A stretch of DNA of 64,000 nt. It comes from Shimazuella soli (GTDB lineage Bacteria > Bacillota > Bacilli > Thermoactinomycetales > Thermoactinomycetaceae). Shown piece by piece: positions 1 through 9,841 of this stretch. The stretch spans positions 606,269 through 670,268 of the forward strand of contig NZ_JAKWBN010000001.1 of NCBI RefSeq assembly GCF_022511585.1, read 5' to 3'. The translations under genes were made by a program, and so were the position numbers. Position 1 is the first letter of the stretch, and each line of letters opens with the position of its first letter. The notes beneath the pieces are model-generated. The model made no database searches. It saw only the letters and a list, made by a program, of their open reading frames with translations, and was not told the DNA's origin.

Positions 1-69
1 TTGTGTATTTTGTTTTTGCTCGATCCTCTTATCTCCGAAAAGCCATACCAAAAAAAGAGGTGTTGTAAA

Positions 70-107
70 AAAACAGAACTGAGTGAAATACTCAGTTCTG
101 TTTTTCA
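70..107 (-). terminator. Terminator of the mtnWXBD operon
   Basis: An 11-bp perfect inverted repeat (74-84 with 90-100) is flanked by A-runs on one side and T-runs on the other, so it can end transcription in both directions. It overlaps the last codons of mtnD. Confidence 0.8.
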
Positions 108-616
108 TAAATGGGAACCCAACCTTCTTTTCCTTTAAAAATTCGAACGGCTACTACTTGTTTATCTTCCATCAAGGTAAAGTAATGACGGTAGTTTTCT
201 GGTACAGAAATGAGGTCTCCAGGTTCTAACTCTACATCTACAAATCGTCCGTTCGGACCCTGGATTGCAAAGATTCCGTGACCGCTTACAATAAAACGAA
301 CTTCATCATCAGTATGATGGTGTTCTTTAAGGAAGTTATTCAGCAACTCATCTAGATTTGGAGTATCAGGAGATAAAGAAATAACATCTTCTGTCACATA
401 ACCACGACGTGCGGATAAATCATCGATTTCTACTCGGAAAGTTTGGATGATTTCTGCTTTTTCACTGTCTGACAGGTCATATTTTTCTTGAAGATGGCTA
501 GGAAGTTTTGCGATGTTCCAATGTTCGTAAATAACACCTTGGCTTTCCAAATACTTGCTCACTTCTTGTTGATCGGAAACACGTTCTTGGTTGTCGTGAA
601 AACGTAATTGTGCCAT
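92..616 (-). CDS. mtnD: Acireductone dioxygenase MtnD
   Basis: Last enzyme-coding gene of the minus-strand methionine salvage operon. Acireductone dioxygenase converts 1,2-dihydroxy-3-keto-5-methylthiopentene and O2 to formate and 2-keto-4-methylthiobutyrate (with Fe) in the cytoplasm. The 174-residue cupin has the family's metal ligands in the right spacing: His99, His101 and Glu105 in an HHHTDDE run, and His144 in NYRHYF. The length is normal for bacterial ARD. The start follows a short gap of 12 bases after mtnB. The operon is preceded by a SAM-I riboswitch in front of mtnW, so expression should rise when SAM is low. Confidence 0.97.
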   Translation of the reverse strand: MAQLRFHDNQERVSDQQEVSKYLESQGVIYEHWNIAKLPSHLQEKYDLSDSEKAEIIQTFRVEIDDLSARRGYVTEDVISLSPDTPNLDELLNNFLKEHHHTDDEVRFIVSGHGIFAIQGPNGRFVDVELEPGDLISVPENYRHYFTLMEDKQVVAVRIFKGKEGWVPIYEKQN

Positions 617-628
617 ATTTACACACTC

Positions 629-1261
629 CTAAATGTATTGGATTTTAGATGAAGCTATCATTTGTAATTTCACTTCATAGGAAAAAAGGAATTCTAAGGC
701 TTCTAAATGTTTTTTCGCTTCAAATCCATTTTTTCCCCAAGCCGTAATGCCATGATTCCGAATCAGTACTCCAGGAATTTGTGGCCTGATAGCATTGCCA
801 AACAAATCAGCCAGCGCGTTTAGATCAGCCAGGTTTTCGATAATGGGTACTGCAATCTGAGCATCTTGTTCCCAGATACCAAATGCTTTGATCAGCTCTT
901 GATTGCGGATCACAACTTGTCCCTGGTCGCCATAGAGTTCGGAGATAATATTGTTGTCGACAGTATGGACATGTAAGCAACATCCAGCACTCGTGCGTTT
1001 ATACACTTCCACATGTAATGCCGTTTCAGCTGAGACTTTTGCATCCGTTTCTTCTATTGGATTCCCTTGTTCATCGACCAATATAAAATCATCAGGTGTA
1101 TGCTTCGTTTTATCTTTTCCGCTTGCAGTGACCAGAAAGGTAGTAGGGTTGGTAGTTATCTTAATTGAAAGATTGCCACTGGTGCCAGGAAACCAGTTTC
1201 TTTCAGCCAATTCTTGCTTGATCATTGAGATTTCTTTGAGGCGCGCTAGTAAGAGACTCAT
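629..1261 (-). CDS. mtnB: Methylthioribulose-1-phosphate dehydratase MtnB
   Basis: Class II aldolase-fold, zinc-dependent dehydratase that turns methylthioribulose-1-phosphate into 2,3-diketo-5-methylthiopentyl-1-phosphate. In 210 residues I see the SGNLS phosphate-binding segment near residues 28-32, the HVH zinc ligands at about 97-99 and a third His in RNHG near 170. The ATG overlaps the mtnX stop by four bases (ATGA), and an AAAAGGAG ribosome site lies inside the mtnX end, so translation is probably coupled. Fuculose aldolase relatives share the fold, but the neighbours settle the assignment. Confidence 0.96.
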   Translation of the reverse strand: MSLLLARLKEISMIKQELAERNWFPGTSGNLSIKITTNPTTFLVTASGKDKTKHTPDDFILVDEQGNPIEETDAKVSAETALHVEVYKRTSAGCCLHVHTVDNNIISELYGDQGQVVIRNQELIKAFGIWEQDAQIAVPIIENLADLNALADLFGNAIRPQIPGVLIRNHGITAWGKNGFEAKKHLEALEFLFSYEVKLQMIASSKIQYI

Positions 1262-1917
1262 ACTGGCTTAACTCCTTTTAAATCTTGGATAATATCTGTG
1301 AATTGCTCAAATGGAGTATAAGGTATTTGTAATTCTTCACATTTTTGGATTAAGAAATCTCTTGCATAAACACGATCAGCAAGTTTGGCAGCTTGTAAGT
1401 CTGTGATCGAATCTCCGATGACGATTTTCTCGTATTTCGTGCTGTCAAATTGGCGTAAAATGGAAGGTTTGCAACATCCACAATCATTGGAACAATGTGC
1501 GTCACAGGCATGTGGCCAAATAATATCAATTGTCTCCTTCGAGAAATCACTTGCATTACAGTAAATATGATCTCGATCTATATAGGGATCTAAGATCGGA
1601 TATACAAAAAAGTCTATACCGCCAGAAACGATATAAAGTGGGATATCCTGTTCTTTTGTGTGAGCAATAAACTCAGCAAATCCTGCTCGAATAATACCAA
1701 TTTCTTTTACATATCGAATGATTTCTTCCTTTAGCGTACTTGGTAACAAGGAAAACATTTTGCCTACCCCTTCTTTGACAGATAGGCTTTGGCTTAACAC
1801 TTTGTCTTTGAGTGTTTCCCATTCAGGAGGAGCAAAGTGTTTCATAATGGATACGATGTTATCAGATTGAGTGATCGTTCCATCAAAATCACAAAAGATA
1901 ATTGGTTTTTTGCTCAT
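1258..1917 (-). CDS. mtnX: 2-hydroxy-3-keto-5-methylthiopentenyl-1-phosphate phosphatase MtnX
   Basis: HAD-superfamily phosphatase of 219 residues. It removes phosphate from the enolised diketone so that MtnD can act. The N-terminus carries the HAD motif I FCDFDGT, with the nucleophile Asp near residue 10. A GDSITD motif near residue 168 matches HAD motif IV. A Cys-rich stretch ([12 protein letters not shown]) lies at about 138-149, in the cap region. The ATG overlaps the mtnW stop by four bases, so the four genes mtnW-X-B-D form one tight operon. The MtnW plus MtnX pair replaces the fused MtnC enzyme of other bacteria. Confidence 0.96.
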   Translation of the reverse strand: MSKKPIIFCDFDGTITQSDNIVSIMKHFAPPEWETLKDKVLSQSLSVKEGVGKMFSLLPSTLKEEIIRYVKEIGIIRAGFAEFIAHTKEQDIPLYIVSGGIDFFVYPILDPYIDRDHIYCNASDFSKETIDIIWPHACDAHCSNDCGCCKPSILRQFDSTKYEKIVIGDSITDLQAAKLADRVYARDFLIQKCEELQIPYTPFEQFTDIIQDLKGVKPV

Positions 1918-3113
1918 TTTCCTTTATCACCCCATTGTTGAAGTGCTACTGCAAGTTTCTTGTGTATTTGAGCTGCTTCTTTCAGTGGAATACCTTTTTG
2001 GACAGCTTGGATAGCTTGTCGAAATGCTTTTCCACCAGCAGCTGCACCGTCTGGATGTCCATGCACGCCACCACCAGCATTGATTACAGAATTCATTCCA
2101 AAATCTTCGATCAACCTTGGAACGAGAGCTGGATGAATTCCAGCAGATGGTACAGGCAGTGCTCTTTTCCATTTTTCATGGGGGGAAGTCAGCTCTCGTG
2201 CAATCCCTAAAGCTGCGTTTTTTTCAAGTGCTACACTTCCATAAGGAGACGGAAATAGTACCAAATCAGCTCCAGCTGCGCGCAATAATTTCCCATACCA
2301 CAATGGTGCGCTTACTCCATAGTGAGCAGATGCAGTCACTGCACCTCCAAATGAGGGATGTGCCAAAATAGGGATACAGATATCTTTATCTTCTGCTAAT
2401 GCCTGCAACGTGTCTAAGCCATATGTAAACACATTGAACAACAATGCATTGGCCCCCAGCTGCACAGCTCTTTTTGCCTTTTCTAATAGTTCAGTAGAAC
2501 GACCAGAGAGATTTACAGCATATAAAGTCGCTTCTCCTGTTTCGTGTTCGGTTTCTTGAAGTACCTTTTTGGCAGCATCGATTCGTTGTTCAAAAGGAGT
2601 AGCAGGGTTGTCGAATAAGATCTCATCATCTTTCACAATATCGACACCGCCAAGTGCCTGTGCTCTCAGTTGCTGTTTGAAGAAAGTAAGATCTCTGCCG
2701 AGAATGCCTTTAAAAATACTCATCAATAATGGCCGGTCGGAAACTTCTAGTAGATTGCGTACACCCAGATTTCCAAAGGCAGGGCCTGGAAAACGCTGTG
2801 CTAATTCTGGTGTGAAATCGAGATCCACTAGCTTTACTTTTCCATCAAGGGATAATTTCCCAAATACCGTTGTGAGGATTGCAGGGATATCAGCGGAAAA
2901 GTTGACAGCCGGATAGGAGATGGTGATCAAACCCTGATCATCAGAGATTTCTTTGACAGAAATAACTTCTCCTTTGTGTTTCGCCAATTGCTTTTGATCT
3001 ACCTCAGGTAAGCTTGTCCATGAACCGACAGTTAGTCCAAGGGCGATCTGTTCTGCTTTTTCTAGTAAGTTTCCCTTGTTTGGTACTAAATAAGTTGCAG
3101 TTGCTGCACCCAT
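1914..3113 (-). CDS. mtnW: 2,3-diketo-5-methylthiopentyl-1-phosphate enolase (RuBisCO-like) MtnW
   Basis: RuBisCO-like protein (form IV) that enolises 2,3-diketo-5-methylthiopentyl-1-phosphate. The 399 residues include the [10 protein letters not shown] motif at about 155-164, with the lysine that is carbamylated in this superfamily and the two acidic Mg ligands. An HPSFGG segment and a glycine-rich phosphate site ([17 protein letters not shown]) lie towards the C-terminus. The AAGGAGG site just before the ATG is very strong. It is the first gene after the SAM-I leader and terminator, so it is the directly attenuated gene. It does not fix CO2; that is known for the family, not shown here. Confidence 0.97.
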   Translation of the reverse strand: MGAATATYLVPNKGNLLEKAEQIALGLTVGSWTSLPEVDQKQLAKHKGEVISVKEISDDQGLITISYPAVNFSADIPAILTTVFGKLSLDGKVKLVDLDFTPELAQRFPGPAFGNLGVRNLLEVSDRPLLMSIFKGILGRDLTFFKQQLRAQALGGVDIVKDDEILFDNPATPFEQRIDAAKKVLQETEHETGEATLYAVNLSGRSTELLEKAKRAVQLGANALLFNVFTYGLDTLQALAEDKDICIPILAHPSFGGAVTASAHYGVSAPLWYGKLLRAAGADLVLFPSPYGSVALEKNAALGIARELTSPHEKWKRALPVPSAGIHPALVPRLIEDFGMNSVINAGGGVHGHPDGAAAGGKAFRQAIQAVQKGIPLKEAAQIHKKLAVALQQWGDKGK

Positions 3114-3134
3114 ACTTTATCCCTCCTTTATCGA

Positions 3135-3169
3135 AAAAAATGATAAACCCTCTTCCGAGAGGAAGAGGG
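3135..3169 (-). terminator. Riboswitch-controlled terminator before mtnW
   Basis: A 9-bp GC-rich stem (3161-3169 with 3148-3156) is followed on the minus strand by a U-rich run that ends just before the mtnW ribosome binding site. It is the expression platform of the SAM-I riboswitch. Confidence 0.85.
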
Positions 3170-3180
3170 GATGTTTTACG

Positions 3181-3297
3181 CCACTTCCTCTTATCTTTCA
3201 GTTTGAAAACTGTAAGAATTAGCACCGTTTTTACCTTTTAGGTAAATCGGTTGCCGGGCTTCATAGGGCTCGTCCCTCCACCTGCTCTTGATAAGAG
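3181..3297 (-). promoter_or_regulatory. SAM-I (S-box) riboswitch for mtnWXBD
   Basis: Read on the minus strand, the segment has the S-box landmarks in order: a P1 arm CTCTTATCAAGAG, the GGTGGAGGGA run, GCCC..GAAGCCCGGCAACC, the P3 hairpin, CGGTGCTAATTC, and the closing arm ATAAGAG. Binding of S-adenosylmethionine stabilises this fold and lets the downstream terminator form. It therefore represses methionine salvage when SAM is plentiful. Confidence 0.96.
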
Positions 3298-3329
3298 AAT
3301 GTCTGATTTTATATGCAACAGTTAGTAAG

Positions 3330-3358
3330 ATTATGAATGAATATAATTCTTTTGTCAA
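3330..3358 (-). promoter_or_regulatory. SigA promoter of mtnWXBD
   Basis: Minus-strand TTGACA (3358-3353) and CATAAT (3335-3330) are separated by exactly 17 bases. The -35 box overlaps the stop codon of mtnE. Confidence 0.85.
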
Positions 3359-4539
3359 TGAAATAATGCCAACTGATCCAATCGGTAAACTGCTTCTTCC
3401 AATCGTTTTTCGTCTGTGAGCAAACCTACGCGAACATAGCCATCTCCTGCTTTTCCAAACCCTATGCCCGGGGCGACTGCAATATGTGCCTGATCTAAAA
3501 GTTTTGCAGCAAAAGAAGTGGAGGTATACCCAGAAGGTACTGGAAGCCAGCAAAAGAAAGAACCTTTTGGCTGAGGGACTTTCCATCCTATTTGAGTTAG
3601 ACCAGAAATGAAAGTATTTCTGCGATTTTCATACGTTTGAACCAACTCTTTTACACAGTTCTGAGATTCTAGGAGGGCAGTTGCAGCAGCCTGTTGAACT
3701 GCTCCGAATAAACTGACATAAAAATGATCTTGTAACAGTTCAATCGCTTGAATGACAGATCGATTTCCAAGTGCAAACCCAACCCGCCAACCAGCCATGT
3801 TATAGGTCTTACTCAATGTATAGATTTCGATACCAATTTCTTTTGCTCCTGGAGTTTGTAAGAAACTAAGTGGTTTTTGTCCATCAAAACCAATTGCTCC
3901 ATATGCAAAATCGTGAACAACACAAATACTGTTTTTCCTTGCAAGTTTTACGGTTTCGGCAAAAAACTCTGGTGTTGCAACTGCGGCAGTTGGATTGTTC
4001 GGGTAGTTTAAAAATATTAGTTTTGCTTGTTCTAAAATTTCTTGGGATATGTGATGATAGTCAGGGAGAAATTGATTTTCTGCTAAAAGTGGCATCATTT
4101 CCATTTGGGCTCCTGACATGGCAATACCAGACCAATAATCAGGATACCCAGGATCAGGTACCAATGCGACATCTCCTGGATTTAAAAAACATTGTGCGAT
4201 TTCTACTAATCCTACTTTTCCGCCAAATAGAATGGCTACTTCTGTTTCTGGATCAAGTGATACGTGATATTCTCGTTGATAGTAGGTTGCGATTGCTTCT
4301 TTGAGAAAAGAAAATCCTCGAAAAGGAGAGTACTTATGAAATTGTGGATTTGTAACTGCTGTTTGTAAGGAACGAATAATATGTTCAGGGGTGGGAAGAT
4401 CCGGATTTCCTTGTCCTAAATTGATGACATCTTTTCCCGTTTGAACATAATGATTTACATCTGTTACCAATTTAGCGAAAAACTGTTTGGGTAATGCCTT
4501 TAATCGGTCAGCATATTGAAATGTTTGCAATTTTCCCAC
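3355..4539 (-). CDS. mtnE: Methionine salvage aminotransferase MtnE
   Basis: PLP-dependent fold type I aminotransferase of 394 residues. In the salvage pathway it transaminates 2-keto-4-methylthiobutyrate to methionine. Visible landmarks are NLGQGNPDLPTP near the N-terminus, LNYPNNPTAAVA (the asparagine that binds PLP), SKTYNMAGWR with the Schiff-base lysine, and a C-terminal VRVGL substrate arginine. The start is GTG at 4537-4539. It has its own promoter and no riboswitch, unlike its neighbours on either side. The assignment as MtnE rather than another class I aminotransferase rests on position between mtnW and mtnK, as in Bacillus. Confidence 0.9.
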   Translation of the reverse strand: MGKLQTFQYADRLKALPKQFFAKLVTDVNHYVQTGKDVINLGQGNPDLPTPEHIIRSLQTAVTNPQFHKYSPFRGFSFLKEAIATYYQREYHVSLDPETEVAILFGGKVGLVEIAQCFLNPGDVALVPDPGYPDYWSGIAMSGAQMEMMPLLAENQFLPDYHHISQEILEQAKLIFLNYPNNPTAAVATPEFFAETVKLARKNSICVVHDFAYGAIGFDGQKPLSFLQTPGAKEIGIEIYTLSKTYNMAGWRVGFALGNRSVIQAIELLQDHFYVSLFGAVQQAAATALLESQNCVKELVQTYENRRNTFISGLTQIGWKVPQPKGSFFCWLPVPSGYTSTSFAAKLLDQAHIAVAPGIGFGKAGDGYVRVGLLTDEKRLEEAVYRLDQLALFH

Positions 4540-4564
4540 TTCCTAGTTCGTATCTAATTATCTT

Positions 4565-4593
4565 ATGCTACAATCTAGATGATCAACTGTCAA
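4565..4593 (-). promoter_or_regulatory. Probable SigA promoter of mtnE
   Basis: On the minus strand TTGACA (4593-4588) is followed after 17 bases by TAGCAT (4570-4565). The -35 matches perfectly and the -10 weakly. It lies back to back with the mtnK promoter. Confidence 0.6.
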
Positions 4594-4621
4594 AAATATT
4601 TTACTAAAAAAAGAATTTTTG

Positions 4622-4650
4622 TTGACAAAATAAAAATAAGCCTTTACTAT
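4622..4650 (+). promoter_or_regulatory. SigA promoter of mtnK operon
   Basis: TTGACA at 4622-4627 and TACTAT at 4645-4650 with 17-base spacing, about 50 bases before the SAM-I aptamer. Confidence 0.85.
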
Positions 4651-4701
4651 TCTGAGGTAGTACTTATTCAAAAACATGGATAAAAAATATATAGGTTAGT
4701 T

Positions 4702-4868
4702 ATCTCTTATCAAGAGTAGGTGGAGGGAAATGGCCCGATGAAGCCCAGCAACCGACCGTAATACCATCGCGAGATGGAGCTCATGTTTTTTTATGGGCCG
4801 TGGAATACATCCACGCAAGGCACGGTGCTAATTCCAACAGGACGTTGTTAGTTCTGTAAGATAAGAGG
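4702..4868 (+). promoter_or_regulatory. SAM-I riboswitch for mtnKA and ABC importer
   Basis: A second S-box element, on the plus strand. It has CTCTTATCAAGAG, GGTGGAGGGA, GCCC..GAAGCCCAGCAACC, an extended P3 arm, CGGTGCTAATTC and a closing ATAAGAG. Compared with the minus-strand copy the P3 region is about 50 bases longer. It puts mtnK, mtnA and the transporter under the same SAM control as mtnWXBD. Confidence 0.96.
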
Positions 4869-4884
4869 TTTGGACTTTTCCGAG

Positions 4885-4912
4885 CCTCTTTCTTACAGAA
4901 AGAGGTTTTTCA
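4885..4912 (+). terminator. SAM-I riboswitch terminator before mtnK
   Basis: An 8-bp stem, CCTCTTTC (4885-4892) with GAAAGAGG (4898-4905), runs into a T-run. It lies between the aptamer and the mtnK ribosome binding site. Confidence 0.88.
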
Positions 4913-4939
4913 TTTTGTCTGAAAAAGGAGAGGTCACTG

Positions 4940-6157
4940 ATGACAACAGCTCAGGAGCGTTCGTATCAAGCACTTACAATTGATACGGTTCGATCAGTAG
5001 TCGAACAGCTCCAGTATTTTGAAGATGTAAAACAATTGGAAGTATCGGAGATTGGAGATGGCAATCTCAATTATGTGTTTCACCTTCAAGACCCAAAGAC
5101 AAGTAAGTCTTTGATTGTAAAGCAAGCATTACCCTATGCAAAAGTGGTAGGAGAAAGTTGGCCGCTTACATTAGACCGGGCGAAAATCGAATATTTATCC
5201 TTACAAAAAGCAGCAGAAGTGGTTCCTGAATTAGTTCCTGTCGTTTATGATCATGATCAAGACTTAGCTTATACCGTGATGGAAGATTTATCTTCTCACG
5301 TTATTCTTCGCTCTGGATGGATAGCAGGAAACAAGTATCCTGAGCTCGGAAAACATATTGGTACGTATACCGCACAAACATTATTTCATACCAGTGATTT
5401 TTACTTACATCCATTTACCAAGAAAGCATTGGTCAAAGATTTCCTAAATCCAGAATTATGTAAAATTACGGAAGATCTCGTTTTTACTGATCCATTTTTT
5501 GATCATGATACGAATGAGATTTCTGATGAAATAAGACCTTTTGTCGTGAAGCTTTGGCAAGATGAAGAGTTAAAACGCGAGGCAGCCAAACTCAAACTTC
5601 AATTTCTCACAGAAGCAGAAGCTTTGCTCCATGGGGACCTTCATTCTGGAAGTATTTTCGTTACCAAAGATTCTACTAAGGTGATTGATCCAGAATTTGC
5701 TTTTGTTGGTCCTATTGGTTTTGATCTAGGATCTTTTCTTGCCAATCTATTGCTAAACTATCTTTCTCAAGAAGCTCACCTCCAAAAAAGTGAAGATTTA
5801 CAGGCTTTCCGCAAGTATTTATTGGATATAAGCCAGCAAACATGGGAAACGTTTGCCACTCAGTTTTTAGAACTGTGCAAGACTAAAGGGCATTTCACTT
5901 TTTCAAGTATTGAGGGCGTAGCCGAATCATTCCTTGAAAAAGTATGGCGGGATACACTTGGCTTTGCAGGTTGTGAAGTAGTTCGTAGAACAATTGGTCT
6001 TGCACAAGTTGCTGATCTTAATTCGATCGAAGATGCACCAGTTCAAATCGATTTAAAACAAAAGGCACTGACTGCTGGAGCAACATTGATTAAAAATAGA
6101 GGAAAGGTGAAAGATATCCACGCTTTTCTCGCTTGGGTGGAGGAATCGTTAACATGA
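4940..6157 (+). CDS. mtnK: 5-methylthioribose kinase MtnK
   Basis: Kinase of the choline/aminoglycoside phosphotransferase fold (405 residues) that phosphorylates 5-methylthioribose at C1 with ATP. The catalytic loop [11 protein letters not shown] near residues 232-242 and the [15 protein letters not shown] metal-binding segment near 250-264 are the MTR-kinase versions of the family motifs. AAAAGGAGAGG precedes the ATG. The stop overlaps the mtnA start. It is the first gene after the SAM-I leader and begins the route from imported or internally made methylthioribose to methionine. Confidence 0.97.
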   Translation: MTTAQERSYQALTIDTVRSVVEQLQYFEDVKQLEVSEIGDGNLNYVFHLQDPKTSKSLIVKQALPYAKVVGESWPLTLDRAKIEYLSLQKAAEVVPELVPVVYDHDQDLAYTVMEDLSSHVILRSGWIAGNKYPELGKHIGTYTAQTLFHTSDFYLHPFTKKALVKDFLNPELCKITEDLVFTDPFFDHDTNEISDEIRPFVVKLWQDEELKREAAKLKLQFLTEAEALLHGDLHSGSIFVTKDSTKVIDPEFAFVGPIGFDLGSFLANLLLNYLSQEAHLQKSEDLQAFRKYLLDISQQTWETFATQFLELCKTKGHFTFSSIEGVAESFLEKVWRDTLGFAGCEVVRRTIGLAQVADLNSIEDAPVQIDLKQKALTAGATLIKNRGKVKDIHAFLAWVEESLT

Positions 6158-7221
6158 CAGTTGTGGAGCAGAAAGTCGGAGTAGTATCTGTAATTTACAA
6201 AAAAGATCACATTTCTTTATTGGATCAGCGTTTATTGCCGCAAAAAATGGAATACGTTCAACTTTCTACTCTTCAAGATGTTTGGCATGCCATTTCACGT
6301 TTACAAGTGAGGGGTGCACCGGCTATCGGCATAGCTGCAGCCTTTGGGCTTGTCATTTGGGCTAATGACTGGAAATCATCTGATTTTCCTAGTTTTCTTG
6401 ACTCACTACGAGGTGCGAAATCTCAGTTGGCAAGCTCACGGCCTACCGCTATCAATTTGAAGTGGGCATTAGATCGAGTTGCAAATCAAGCAGAGAAGTC
6501 AAGCAGCGTTTCAGAAGCAAAATTAGCGATGGAAACAGAAGCTTTGAAGATCCAAGCTGAAGATGAAGCAACTTGCCGAAAGATCGGTGAATATGGGTTG
6601 GCATTGTTTGCGGACGAACAGAATATCATGACGATTTGTAATGCCGGCAGTATAGCAACAGCAAGATATGGTACTGCTTTAGCCCCTTTTTATCTATCAA
6701 AAGAAAAGGGATGGAACCTCCACATCTATGCCTGTGAAACGAGGCCGCTTCTACAAGGAGCACGTCTTACTACTTGGGAACTGCAACAAGCGGACATTGA
6801 TGTCACATTGATTACAGACAGCATGGCGGCACACACCATGCAGACCAAAGGGATAGACGCTGTGATAGTTGGATGTGATCGAGTTGCTAGAAATGGTGAT
6901 ATTGCCAATAAAATAGGCACTTTTGGACTTGCTATTCAAGCGAAAGCATTGAATATACCATTTTATGTGGCAGCACCGCTGTCTACATTTGATATAGATA
7001 CAGCTACTGGTAAGGATATACCGATTGAAGAACGTTCTGACGAAGAAGTCACATGTATAGGAAATGCGCAATTGGCACCGTTATCTACCAAAGTCTTCAA
7101 TCCCGCGTTTGATGTTACACCTGCTGATTATATTACAGCGATTGTTACTGAACAGGGAATTTTCACTCCAAACAACTTAGACAAACTCATCGAGCAGATA
7201 ACAAAGGAGACGGTATCATGA
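6154..7221 (+). CDS. mtnA: S-methyl-5-thioribose-1-phosphate isomerase MtnA
   Basis: Aldose-ketose isomerase of the eIF2B-related family that makes methylthioribulose-1-phosphate from methylthioribose-1-phosphate. With the ATG at 6154 the protein has 355 residues, close to the usual size. This start has a GGAGG site ten bases upstream and overlaps the mtnK stop as ATGA; a TTG at 6133 is possible but less likely. Motifs: [12 protein letters not shown], the catalytic cysteine in [11 protein letters not shown], and the catalytic aspartate in [18 protein letters not shown]. Confidence 0.97.
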   Translation: MTVVEQKVGVVSVIYKKDHISLLDQRLLPQKMEYVQLSTLQDVWHAISRLQVRGAPAIGIAAAFGLVIWANDWKSSDFPSFLDSLRGAKSQLASSRPTAINLKWALDRVANQAEKSSSVSEAKLAMETEALKIQAEDEATCRKIGEYGLALFADEQNIMTICNAGSIATARYGTALAPFYLSKEKGWNLHIYACETRPLLQGARLTTWELQQADIDVTLITDSMAAHTMQTKGIDAVIVGCDRVARNGDIANKIGTFGLAIQAKALNIPFYVAAPLSTFDIDTATGKDIPIEERSDEEVTCIGNAQLAPLSTKVFNPAFDVTPADYITAIVTEQGIFTPNNLDKLIEQITKETVS

Positions 7222-8327
7222 AACGTACGAAATGGTTTATTCTTTTCCTCATCTCGATTATTGCTTTAACCGCTTGCTCTAATGAACAAAACCAAGTAAG
7301 CCAATCAACGAATAATGATTCTGTTTCAACATCGACTAGTCAAAGCAAGAACACAGAAATCCCAGAAAAATTAAAGAAGCATCTAAAAATAGCAGCTATA
7401 TCGCAATTGTCTATCGGTACGTTTTCAAGTCAATATATAGCAGGAGTACAAGCACAAGTAAAACAATTTGGAGGAGAAGTGCAAGTATATAATGCTGATA
7501 ATGATCTTTCGAAGATGGCTTCATATATCGATAATGCAGTAAGTCAAAAAGTGGATGGGATATTATTGGATCATGGTCGCGCAGATGCCCTCCTTCCAAG
7601 TGTAAAAAAAGCAATAGCAGCAGGTATCCCTGTCATTGCTTTTGATAGTGACCTGCGAATCCCTGGTGTCACTGTTATCGACCAAGATGACTACTCCTTG
7701 GCTTGGAATTCCCTTCGTACTCTCGCGCAAGATCTCAATGGAAAAGGGAATATTGTCTATGTTTGGGTCGGCGGATTTGCTCCGATGGAAAACCGCAATG
7801 TCATTTATAACGCTTTTAGACAGCGTTATCCAGAGATCAAAGAGATTGCTAAATTTGGGAATGCTTCTAACAACACTGCACTTGATACACAAACACAGAT
7901 GGAAGCTATTTTGCAGAAATATCCAAAAGGTCAAATCGACGCTGTATTTGCTCCTTGGGATGAGTTTGCAAAAGGAGTTACAAGAGCAATTCAACAAGCA
8001 GGAAGAAATGAAATCAAAGTATATGGAATCGATTTAAGCGATGAAGATTTGCAGCTAATCCAACAGAAAAACAGCCCTTGGGTAGCAACAACAGCAACAG
8101 ATCCATCGGAAATGGGAAAAATTCAAGTTCGATTCCTCTACCAAAAAATAGCTGGAGAAACTATTCCCCAAGTATTTAGTGTACAGCCTCATTTGGTTGA
8201 AAAGAAGAATTTACCTGATCAAGCTGTAACAATGGATCAGTTAGGAAAATACATTCCAGAGTGGGGAGCTACCAAAACGGCTACTTCCCCTTGGATGGAC
8301 AAGTTAGTTGAGGCGAATAAGAAATGA
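7218..8327 (+). CDS. Sugar-type ABC transporter substrate-binding lipoprotein
   Basis: A 369-residue lipoprotein with a signal peptide ending in the lipobox LTAC (Cys20), a Ser/Thr/Asn/Gln-rich linker and a periplasmic-binding-protein type 1 fold of the ribose/AI-2 kind (repeated DG and DSD segments, [11 protein letters not shown]). The start overlaps the mtnA stop by four bases. Being co-transcribed with mtnK and mtnA behind a SAM riboswitch, its ligand is most likely methylthioribose or a related thio-sugar. That is inference; ribose or AI-2 are alternatives. Confidence 0.9.
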   Translation: MKRTKWFILFLISIIALTACSNEQNQVSQSTNNDSVSTSTSQSKNTEIPEKLKKHLKIAAISQLSIGTFSSQYIAGVQAQVKQFGGEVQVYNADNDLSKMASYIDNAVSQKVDGILLDHGRADALLPSVKKAIAAGIPVIAFDSDLRIPGVTVIDQDDYSLAWNSLRTLAQDLNGKGNIVYVWVGGFAPMENRNVIYNAFRQRYPEIKEIAKFGNASNNTALDTQTQMEAILQKYPKGQIDAVFAPWDEFAKGVTRAIQQAGRNEIKVYGIDLSDEDLQLIQQKNSPWVATTATDPSEMGKIQVRFLYQKIAGETIPQVFSVQPHLVEKKNLPDQAVTMDQLGKYIPEWGATKTATSPWMDKLVEANKK

Positions 8328-9841
8328 CACTCCAAATGAAACGCATTGTCAAATCTTTTCATGAGAACAAGGTGCTCAAAGAAGTAGATTTTACGGTTCA
8401 AAAGGGTGAAATTCATGCTTTATTAGGAGTGAATGGAGCAGGAAAGAGTACATTAGTAAAAATTTTGTCTGGTCAACTCCAAAGCGATAGTGGAGAAATA
8501 AAGATAGGAGAGCGACTGGTGTCGCTCTCTTCTCCACATCAAGCAATCGATGCTGGAATCGGTATTGTTGTTCAGGAAGTGGATACAGCATTATTTCCTG
8601 AACTTACGGTAGCGGAAAACGTGAGTATACATGAATTGGTACAAGGTCCTGCATTTTTTAGCAGAAGAGAACGAAAAAAACGAGCAAAAGAATGGTTAGA
8701 GCGAGTTGGATTAAACATTTCGATGGACCGCTTGGTATCCGAATGCAGATTGAGCGAAAAACAGCAAATCGTAATTGCCCAAGCACTGGCCAGAAATGTG
8801 CAGTTTCTTATTCTAGATGAACCAACAGCACCGCTGAGTGAGGTGGAAACAAAAGCTTTGTTTCAGCTCATGATCCGTTTAAAAGATAGTGGAGTAGGAA
8901 TTGTTTTTATCTCTCATCGTTTGCCTGAAATTCGTGCTATTTGTGATCGAGTAACGGTATTGCGTGAAGGACGAACTGTTTTGCAAAGTGAAGTATCGGA
9001 ACTGACAGATGATCAAATTGTTGAAGCAATGCTTGGTAAACAATTGTTAGCGATTCAAGAGAAATCACCCAGACAAAGTACTACTCCTTTGTTAGAGGTT
9101 CAGCAATTTTATGTTCCTAAATTAGATAAATCGGTAACTTTTACCTTACACGAAGGGGAAGTTTTAGGTATAGCTGGTTTGGTAGGATCTGGAAAAACAG
9201 AGATTGCTAGAGCTCTAGCAGGTCAAGATAAGAGTTCTAGTCTTGTTACGATAAGAGCAAAGCATTGGAAAATAAAACATCCACGAAAAGCAATAGAAGC
9301 TGGGATTTGTCTCATTCCAGAAGAACGGCGTAAAGAAGGGGTATTGGTCGATTTTCCAGTAGACCAAAATATTTCCTTGCCACATTTGGATAAAATTACC
9401 CAAGCAGGATGGCTAGATCGGCGGAAAGAACGACAATTAGCAGAAAAAGTGATAGAACAATTAAGCATTCGAACTTCCTCTTCCAAACAATCAGTTGGGC
9501 TTCTCAGCGGAGGAAATCAACAAAAAGTATCAATTGGAAGATGGTTGGATACGGATGCTTCCATCTACCTATTTGATGAACCAACAAAAGGTATTGACAT
9601 TGGAGCAAAAGTAGATGTTTTTTCGATTATCTCCAAATTGGCAGAGGAGAAAAAAGGTATTTTGTATTTTACAAGCGAGCTAAACGAATTATTGACGATT
9701 GCTGATCGGATACTCGTGTTATATGATGGCAGATTTATTGCAGAGAAAAGGACAAATGAAACAACATTAGAAGAGCTTATGACATTAGCAACAGGAGGGA
9801 ATCCAGATGGAACAGAGCATCGAGGTAGCGAATGTCCCTAA
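8324..9841 (+). CDS. Sugar-type ABC transporter ATPase (two nucleotide-binding domains)
   Basis: A 505-residue ATPase of the RbsA/MglA type with two fused nucleotide-binding domains. The N-terminal half has Walker A GVNGAGKST and Walker B LILDEPTAPLS. In its signature region the usual LSGGQ is replaced by CRLSEKQQ. The C-terminal half has GLVGSGKTE, LLSGGNQQK and IYLFDEPTKGID. This asymmetry, with one degenerate signature, is seen in sugar importers. The start overlaps the binding-protein stop and the 3' end overlaps the permease start by 35 bases. Confidence 0.95.
   Translation: MTLQMKRIVKSFHENKVLKEVDFTVQKGEIHALLGVNGAGKSTLVKILSGQLQSDSGEIKIGERLVSLSSPHQAIDAGIGIVVQEVDTALFPELTVAENVSIHELVQGPAFFSRRERKKRAKEWLERVGLNISMDRLVSECRLSEKQQIVIAQALARNVQFLILDEPTAPLSEVETKALFQLMIRLKDSGVGIVFISHRLPEIRAICDRVTVLREGRTVLQSEVSELTDDQIVEAMLGKQLLAIQEKSPRQSTTPLLEVQQFYVPKLDKSVTFTLHEGEVLGIAGLVGSGKTEIARALAGQDKSSSLVTIRAKHWKIKHPRKAIEAGICLIPEERRKEGVLVDFPVDQNISLPHLDKITQAGWLDRRKERQLAEKVIEQLSIRTSSSKQSVGLLSGGNQQKVSIGRWLDTDASIYLFDEPTKGIDIGAKVDVFSIISKLAEEKKGILYFTSELNELLTIADRILVLYDGRFIAEKRTNETTLEELMTLATGGNPDGTEHRGSECP

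Noticed and set aside
951-1271. Plus-strand frame of 106 codons over mtnB
   Set aside because: Antisense shadow of a clear enzyme gene.
3004-3586. Open frames across the mtnW leader on both strands
   Set aside because: They cover the SAM-I riboswitch and its terminator and the end of mtnE; they have no ribosome sites and no recognisable protein content.
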